From Daedaleopsis sinensis (Eukaryota > Basidiomycota > Agaricomycetes > Polyporales > Polyporaceae), in NCBI GenBank assembly GCA_033807695.1, contig CM066307.1, positions 868,001-932,000 of the forward strand: a stretch of 64,000 nt of DNA, read 5' to 3'. A program made the translations under genes and the position numbers. The notes beneath the pieces are model-generated. The model saw only the letters and a program-made list of their open reading frames with translations, was not told the origin of the DNA and made no database searches. Below are positions 58,606 to 64,000 of the stretch, piece by piece. The first letter of the stretch is position 1, and the number at the start of each line of letters is the position of its first letter.

Positions 58606-58830
58606 ATGGACGGACAAGGACAAATACCGAACGCATATTTCCTTATTCTTATTATCACACCACGTTCCGCCTACTTCGACGTATCGTCAGGGCCCCCCAC
58701 CGCCATTCAGGTTCCCATCCTCGTCGTCACCGTGCACTCCCGGACCACACCACCGCCCGTGTACAGCATATCCCGCATGACCGATACACGTAACGTTCTA
58801 TCTTTAAGCACCGCGTATCATCCAATCTAG
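58606..58830 (+). CDS. Small unknown protein, 74 residues
   Basis: A single-exon frame starting MDGQGQIPNAYFLILIITPR, with a short hydrophobic stretch and a beta-like IQVPILVVTVHSR segment. Support comes from the TATA box at the standard distance upstream. It ends six bases before the 3' end of the convergent gene. No family recognised, and a further 3' exon cannot be excluded. Confidence 0.45.
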   Translation: MDGQGQIPNAYFLILIITPRSAYFDVSSGPPTAIQVPILVVTVHSRTTPPPVYSISRMTDTRNVLSLSTAYHPI

Positions 58831-58835
58831 TACAA

Positions 58836-59631
58836 TCACGACTCTTGGAACCTACCCCCCACCAGTCCGTCCGCAGCCTTCCGCAGCACCGTCAACCCCC
58901 TCAGGTGAACGTGAGGTTCCAATGCAGCGTTGCGGACGACGTTACATTCCAAGAGAACAACGTCGCCTTCTTCCACACTGTCAAGATCAATTCGTTGTCC
59001 CCTCTCCCCTCCGCGAACATCCCAGACCGACGGAAACGAGCCAGCGCGGGACAAGCTCCCCACAGCGAGCATACAGCCGCTCCAAACGTCTATGGCCAAG
59101 TCAAGCATACAACAGAACGCAAGGGGAATCATCGTCAGCCCCACGATCTTCGGAGTGGCAGCGCGACCTACCATCCTCGAATCCAAATTTCTCCCGGACC
59201 TTGCGGAGACCCTCCCGGTCCTCCCTCCGCAACACAGCCACTTCAACATCGACGTGGGGCCGATTCCCGCCGCGGTACTTTTTCGCAGAACAGAACAAAG
59301 CAGGGACGTAGATTAGAAGCGGGGTGCCGTCGTCGTAGACGACGAAGTCTTCAAGGTCTTCCCCCCAATCGGAAGAACTGGCTGCCCGCGCCAACGGCTT
59401 CGCGACCTCGTCGCGTGAACGGGTTCGTAGGTAGCGGCGGAAACGACTGCCAAGTCCGTCAGCACCAAGCGTGGGATCTAGTATGCCTACTCACCTAACG
59501 TTGTGCTCCAAGTCGTGCTCTATCGAACCGTACGGGACGGGGTGGACACTGACATCCAACATAGACGCGTCTTCGTCGCTGGCCATCGCGACTGTGGTTC
59601 CAGTTTGCTCCCCAGTGCCAGTACTAGACAT
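58836..59631 (-). CDS. Unknown three-exon gene, beta-rich
   Basis: Exons 59631-59495, 59446-59172 and 59089-58836 join in frame (666 nt, 221 residues) from MSSTGTGEQTGTTVAMASDE. The middle reads DFVVYDDGTPLLIYVPALF and PHVDVEVAVLRREDREGLRK. The last exon has GCMLAVGSLSRAGSFPSVWD, then EEGDVVLLECNVVRN and HVHLRGLTVLRKA, a strand pattern that could form an OB- or SH3-like barrel. Just upstream, 59973-59780 holds another coding-like minus-strand stretch (MYLFSVCGTVVDIASLYVVE) ending at a GTAGGT donor, so the gene may begin there. No family recognised. Confidence 0.55.
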
Positions 59632-59835
59632 TGGATATAACCGTCGGAACGTGCTCAACGCACGGTTTGATATATATGCCCCCTCGTCCGCGTCACTCCG
59701 CTTTCTACGAACGGATCCGTACCTTGCGACTCCGTCCCCAAATCTCTGCGCCACCTGCCTAGGTATCCGGCTATGCACTCCACGTCCCCGCCAGAGAGTC
59801 GGCTGTCCTCGCTCCCAAACCAAGACCGATTAGCC

Positions 59836-60690
59836 GACTCTGTCTGCAACTTATCTTCTACCACATACAGACTAGCAATGTCAACCACTGTCCCGCAGAC
59901 CGAGAACAAATACATTGGGCCCTGAAGGCACTCATGCCGCGTTCCGTGCTCAAGAACGGATGCTGCGCACATCACGTACTACCTTGCCGTCTTCCTCTGT
60001 CTACGTACACACAGGGAACGCGCAGGCCACGCCGAGCTGCCGCGACACCCTGACTTACCTTCACGGAACATTCCACACCCGCGTCGAACTCTACGCTAAC
60101 CAGTCCCGACTCGCCGCTTGCTCAAAATGTTATACACCAGCCTCACGATCCGCCGAACTATCAAACCTAATCGGTATCGTCCTCCATCCGAGGACAGTAC
60201 TTCCATACCTTCTCACCATTCCTGACTCCGCAGCTCCAGCGACCCGCGGGGCCAGACACGTTTACGCGAACAGCGCCCAGAGTCACCAGCGTCGGCACGA
60301 ATTACCAGACCAACTACGCCGACATCCGAGCAATGCGCAGCACGCATCGCTGTCCTGAATCGCCTCGCCCTATACCAAATCAAGGCCAGCTTCATTACGC
60401 GCGCACGAGACTCTACCACAGCGAGAAGTACCATACTCTCGGCTCCACCAGTTCTCCCTTCTCACCCACGTTTATTGTCCAGCACTGCTACACTCCATGC
60501 CCGGCACAGTCCTGAGCTGTCCTGTAGGGTACACCTTCCGACTCCACGCTGCAAACCCTTCGCCGATTCCGAGCCACGTAGGCCACCGCCGTACATAACG
60601 CCGCGCGACGCATCGCACCTCCCACTAATTGAAACTATCGTTTCCTATCCAACGCGAAAGCTACTACCTCGCTCAGAACATTCGTCCGAT
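59836..60690. other. No firm gene
   Basis: Apart from the possible 5' exon of the preceding minus-strand gene (59.78-59.97 kb), nothing convincing was found. Plus-strand frames at 59.9-60.5 kb lack motifs and splice support. Confidence 0.35.
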
Positions 60691-60697
60691 CCACACC

Positions 60698-61447
60698 ATG
60701 CTCATCCCACTCATGCTCCCCATTCCGAGCTTCCCCTACACCAACCCTAGCACCGCCGCGATCTACATACCCACCCAAGCCGAGCGACCCGCGCAGCACC
60801 GCGCAGTACCTCCCTTAGACGTCTTCATCATCGGCGACCGGGACGTCCACGGTTCTGCTCCACGCAGCGACGACACCGGCGACGACATACTGGCCTGTAC
60901 CGCCATTCTATCGCCAGACAAGCCACTGCGAGTCGGGATGACGGTGCGGCTCGTTCCCGTGCGACGCAGTAGATTCCCCACATCACCCGTCCGGCCAGCC
61001 CGTATCGCTTACAAGGCATATCGTCCCGTGGTGGGAGGCAACATCTCCTCCATTCTGTCCCACGAGCGCCACACAATCACATTCGTAGTCCAGAATACTC
61101 TGGTGCTGCCGTCGAGGTTCGCGCTCGCTCATCTGGCTATATCGTTCAACCACGGCACCACCGTCCGCCTCGGTCTCCTGTCCCGCATATCACGCGCACT
61201 GCGCATCCGATCCCTCCCTGACTCCAGGATCGTGCCCATCGATCGGACTCGATACCCGTCCATCGATTTCACTGACCTCGACAACAACTCACCACCCGAC
61301 GACTCGTTCGACGACGACGGCCTCGCCACCTTAGAAGGTTCATTCCGCGCATCTCCTACCCCTACCGACCCCGGGCCATACCCCATCGACGTTTCAGGCG
61401 GTTCGGAGGATAACCTACTCGAAGACGCAACCCAAGCCTACCTTTAG
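60698..61447 (+). CDS. Island family A protein, copy 3
   Basis: An intronless frame of 249 residues from ATG 60698 (MLIPLMLPIPSFPYTNPS). The core DILACTAILSPDKPLRVGMT followed by VRLVPVRRSRF, YRPVVGGNISSIL and HTITFVVQNTLVLPSRFALA lines up with the MLFTWPLSPIYEGMHVRLF, YDPHIQGSVADI and VTITIVNEC blocks of the 24-kb gene. The C-terminus is acidic and Pro/Ser-rich (DFTDLDNNSPPDDSFDDDG), unlike the basic tails of copies 1 and 2. Function is unknown. It is convergent with, and may slightly overlap, the minus-strand gene at 61.36-61.9 kb. Confidence 0.6.
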   Translation: MLIPLMLPIPSFPYTNPSTAAIYIPTQAERPAQHRAVPPLDVFIIGDRDVHGSAPRSDDTGDDILACTAILSPDKPLRVGMTVRLVPVRRSRFPTSPVRPARIAYKAYRPVVGGNISSILSHERHTITFVVQNTLVLPSRFALAHLAISFNHGTTVRLGLLSRISRALRIRSLPDSRIVPIDRTRYPSIDFTDLDNNSPPDDSFDDDGLATLEGSFRASPTPTDPGPYPIDVSGGSEDNLLEDATQAYL

Positions 61448-61905
61448 AACTCGCAGCGTTCCCGTCCACACGATCCCCACCCCACAAGACAGAATTCGAA
61501 AAGGTCCACCCATGCACTAGGACCGAATCATACACGTTACTGACTGTGCGTTTCTCATAGACGCACTCGCCATCGACCCACCAGCGTCCGTACATAGAAA
61601 CATGTAGTGATCCTTCTCCAACCCAGACATTCACCGCTCTCCACGCTGGCAGGGCTATCGAATCGGAGTAGTATCCCGGGTATTCGACCCACAACGTCCG
61701 TTCCCTCCATATCCCCTGCAGTAGATACCGTTCTCGCACCTTCCAGTTGTACACACTTTAGAAACACACGTCCAGAATACACGCGAGAACTGCTTCTCAC
61801 ATTCCTAGTCCAACGACCGTTAAGTTCGAAACTCCTCTCGGCTAAGTACCGCCGCCCATCTCGAACCCGACACACTCCCCCGGGAACGTCGACATCCATG
61901 CCTAA
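61362..61905 (-). CDS. Unknown Trp-rich gene, two or more exons
   Basis: The 3' exon reads YNWKVRERYLLQGIWRERTL, then PGYYSDSIALPAWRAVNVWV and MYGRWWVDGECVYEKRTV, strongly coding-like and rich in Trp and Tyr. An upstream exon begins MDVDVPGGVCRVRDGRRYLA and ends before GTGAGA at about 61800. The phase of the intron between them is not settled, and the frame overlaps the 3' end of family A copy 3 by up to 85 bp. No family recognised. Confidence 0.45.
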
Positions 61906-62087
61906 CCCTCGCTCGTATTGCAGACTTCGACACACAGATATCGAGATATTGCGGTGAACCATCTCGGGCTACGAACAGCCTGGAGATACAATCCGAGCCC
62001 CAAACCACTACCATACCGTACAAACTACTACCAGCCTCCACACCGCCCCCCATCTCAATCAAAACCACACCCGGAAAATAGTGGAGC

Positions 62088-62159
62088 CCTTCCGATCCCT
62101 TCCGCAGACGGGAATTTCTAGAGGCCTTCCGATCCCTTCCGCCGTCGGGAATTTGTGGG
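62088..62159. repeat. 36-37-bp tandem duplication near the island's right side
   Basis: Two copies (62088-62124 and 62125-62159) of a unit CCTTCCGATCCCTTCCG followed by CGGGAATTT, with small differences. It lies just left of the stretch where host-like sequence resumes. Confidence 0.75.
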
Positions 62160-62429
62160 AGTGCCTTCAGACAGAGCGGGGGTGCCAGGGGTCGCGGTGC
62201 CAAAAGTCACGTGAAGTGGACTTGATTTTCTTGTTTTCAAAACCTGTACACTTTGATCGTGTCCAGGAATAGATACGTTCCTGGATGGCGATCCCTTGCA
62301 CTACTCATGTAACCAGAATCTATCCTTGATCTCCACCAGGCATAAGATTAATTTAGCTCATCGGGCGGCGGACCACCGCTAAACGCTGAGACCGCCCACA
62401 TGGAAGGAAGCGTATACAACACTCACCGT

Positions 62430-62780
62430 GTCATGCTGGAGCACCGGCTCACTCCATGCCTTGTCGTTCTACCAAAGCAATTAACGCCGATCGAATCCAA
62501 GACCGTCCATAGTACCATGCCAGCGACACCATGCCGCTGGGAACACACCGTGTCCCTCGGCGGCGGCACTTCGTACACTCACGCTCACCGGCTTTCCATT
62601 TGCGGAGGGTCAGACAGAGAGCACGATCAGCGGGAAAAACATGCAAGATGCACCAGCAGCAGGCTGGGTCGTAAGCATACAGATACAGCTGTACATGCTC
62701 GACAATGCGGACAAACGACGTGCGGCATATGATACAGAATCCTACAGCATAGCCCCCCAAGCATCAGTACGTAGAGTATA
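62430..62780 (-). CDS. Cys-rich protein fragment
   Basis: The minus strand reads PACCWCILHVFPADRALC, then RECTKCRRRGTRCVPSGM and a stop near 62449. The CxKCxxxGxxC pattern resembles PCGRCHAIGIPC of the gene at about 39.0 kb. Upstream, VVCPHCRAC and PCNRC in another frame may be earlier exons. Incomplete gene model. Confidence 0.35.
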
Positions 62781-62810
62781 GCATAGCACACACACCGGTT
62801 GCAAGGAACG

Positions 62811-64000
62811 TCACGGAGCCCCGTCCTCGTCGGGCTCTCCCTCCGCATCCAAGTCCTCCTCACCCTCGGCGTCCTCGTCCTCGGCCTCACGGACGTCCAT
62901 CGCCGCGTTCGCGTCGGCGATCTCCCCGGCCACCTGCGCCAGCACGCTGAGAGGATCGAGGCGCGAGATGGGCGACATCTTGCTCCTAGCGGGGTCTGCC
63001 CCGATCATGGTGTCATCGCTGGGAACACTGTGCCTACTGGCGGCTGTCGCACCTGTCGCCGGGGTGTCCGCGTCTTCGTACTTCCCGTCCTCCATGTCCG
63101 TCGCAGTGCCCGCATCCCCTGAGGCGAAGCCGTCGAACGCGGGCAAACGCTGCTGCGGATCCTCCTCTTCCTCCTCCTCCTCCTCCTCCTCTTCGCGCAG
63201 CGCCATAGTAGGCTTAATGGGAGTGCGACCGTTTGCGCGCCTGGAGGATCTGCGCGACGGGGTGGCTGGCGTTGATTTCGGGTAGACAGGGACGTTCTTC
63301 TCCCCCATGCGACTGCTCCGCCGAGTGACAGGGGACCTCGGAGGCGTCTTCTCGACCTCTGGCGAAGAGTCGACACGGCGGCGCTTCTTCGGCGAGACAG
63401 AACGCGATGCAGCATTGGAGCGTTTCTGCAAGAGGGTCGAGTCGTCACTGGGGCGCCGGGACCTGAGCTGCCTCCGTGGACTGTCGAGCTCCATAGCAAG
63501 CCTCGCAGCCAGCGCAGCATCGTCGTCTAGGGAGGGCGTTGACGGGTCGTTACCAGCCTGTGTGAAGCGGGAACGCATAGGATACTTCCGCCTGTCGGAC
63601 TGCGCTAGAGCATCCTGGCGCGGGGTATGTGGCCGGCGCCGCAGAGGCGTCGACTCGTTGACGGGATCCCGCGAACGCAGACGCCGGATGGCAGAAGGGC
63701 CGTCCCCACTCCCCGTTCTGTTACGTTTACCGCGCGTTTTATCGGCAGGATCGACGCTCGTGGACCGCGCACGACTGCCATCAGCCTCCGTGTGGTCGGA
63801 AGAACGAGCGTCCCGAGACGTGCTGGCACGCACAACCTCGACATTGTCATCGTCGAACAACGCAAAAGCGGGTGACCGGGTCTTCTCCACAAGCGACTGA
63901 ATATCGGCTGCACCGTCGACAACGGAGCCGTTCGCCTCGGATAGCTGGGCCTCTGTACTTGCGCTCCGCGCGTCGCCAGCTTCTGTGCCGAATGCAGCAT
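62811..64000 (-). CDS. Large charged low-complexity protein, N-terminus outside window
   Basis: Open from the window edge to a stop at 62811, at least 396 residues, without introns. It is rich in Ser, Arg, Asp and Glu, with several nuclear-signal-like clusters (SPKKRRRVDSS, RRSSRMGEKN), many SP/TP sites (a CDK-like substrate profile), an uninterrupted run of 12 glutamates (REEEEEEEEEEEEDP) and an acidic end (AEGEEDLDAEGEPDEDGAP). Only ITSRLDPL-type segments near the C-terminus (ISRLDPLSVLAQVAGEI) look folded. A nuclear chromatin or transcription-associated role is likely but not provable here. No ATG lies in the visible part, so the true start is beyond 64000. Confidence 0.6.
   Translation of the reverse strand, partial: AAFGTEAGDARSASTEAQLSEANGSVVDGAADIQSLVEKTRSPAFALFDDDNVEVVRASTSRDARSSDHTEADGSRARSTSVDPADKTRGKRNRTGSGDGPSAIRRLRSRDPVNESTPLRRRPHTPRQDALAQSDRRKYPMRSRFTQAGNDPSTPSLDDDAALAARLAMELDSPRRQLRSRRPSDDSTLLQKRSNAASRSVSPKKRRRVDSSPEVEKTPPRSPVTRRSSRMGEKNVPVYPKSTPATPSRRSSRRANGRTPIKPTMALREEEEEEEEEEEDPQQRLPAFDGFASGDAGTATDMEDGKYEDADTPATGATAASRHSVPSDDTMIGADPARSKMSPISRLDPLSVLAQVAGEIADANAAMDVREAEDEDAEGEEDLDAEGEPDEDGAP

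Noticed and set aside
20910..62160. Endogenous giant-virus insertion
   Set aside because: RNR and kinase genes are compatible with that idea, but I saw no major capsid, DNA polymerase B, packaging ATPase or late transcription factor, and the genes have many spliceosomal introns. The HUH transposase points to a Helitron.

Overview
The window reads as nuclear DNA of a filamentous basidiomycete, most likely an Agaricomycete. The reasons are dense genes on both strands, many short GT-AG introns of about 45-70 bp, TATA boxes close to start codons, and protein families typical of that group: thaumatin-like proteins, M35 metalloproteases, DUF1295 reductases, F-box/nucleotidyltransferase-like proteins and MYND proteins. 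I assigned families by reading motifs only; no database search was possible.

Left part (1 to about 20.9 kb) looks like ordinary host genome. It has three related thaumatin-like genes in tandem (one cut by the window edge, one with a new proline-rich tail), a six-exon thioredoxin-fold gene on the minus strand, an intron-containing tRNA-Ala(UGC), a nine-exon DUF1295/steroid-reductase-like gene, a six-exon secreted M35 metalloprotease, a cysteine-containing acidic protein with a decayed second copy beside it, decayed M35 exons, and an unknown four-exon gene.

The middle (about 21 to 62.2 kb) is an accessory island. Its centrepiece is an almost uninterrupted Helitron-type Rep-helicase gene of about 1,960 codons at 47-53 kb. 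On either side lie the two subunits of a class I ribonucleotide reductase: the large subunit at 30.9-34.1 kb (minus) and the small subunit at 53.7-54.9 kb (plus). Both are intron-rich, both keep their catalytic residues, and both are divergent. Around them are three F-box/NTase-like genes, an SRPK-like kinase, a MYND gene, a three-member family of small unknown proteins (24, 29.5 and 60.7 kb), and several multi-exon unknown genes. A compositionally distinct AT-rich, gene-free block occupies about 25.0-27.65 kb.

Right edge (62.8-64 kb): the C-terminal part of a large, charged, low-complexity, probably nuclear protein that continues beyond the window. It looks like host sequence again.

The most interesting reading is that the island is, or was carried by, a large Helitron-like mobile element whose cargo includes a complete dNTP-making enzyme. 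That is inference: I could not fix the element's ends. The alternative is that an ordinary Helitron inserted between unrelated accessory genes. Exon boundaries below were worked out by hand from splice signals, reading frame and paralogue comparison; where summed exon lengths are a multiple of three this is stated.
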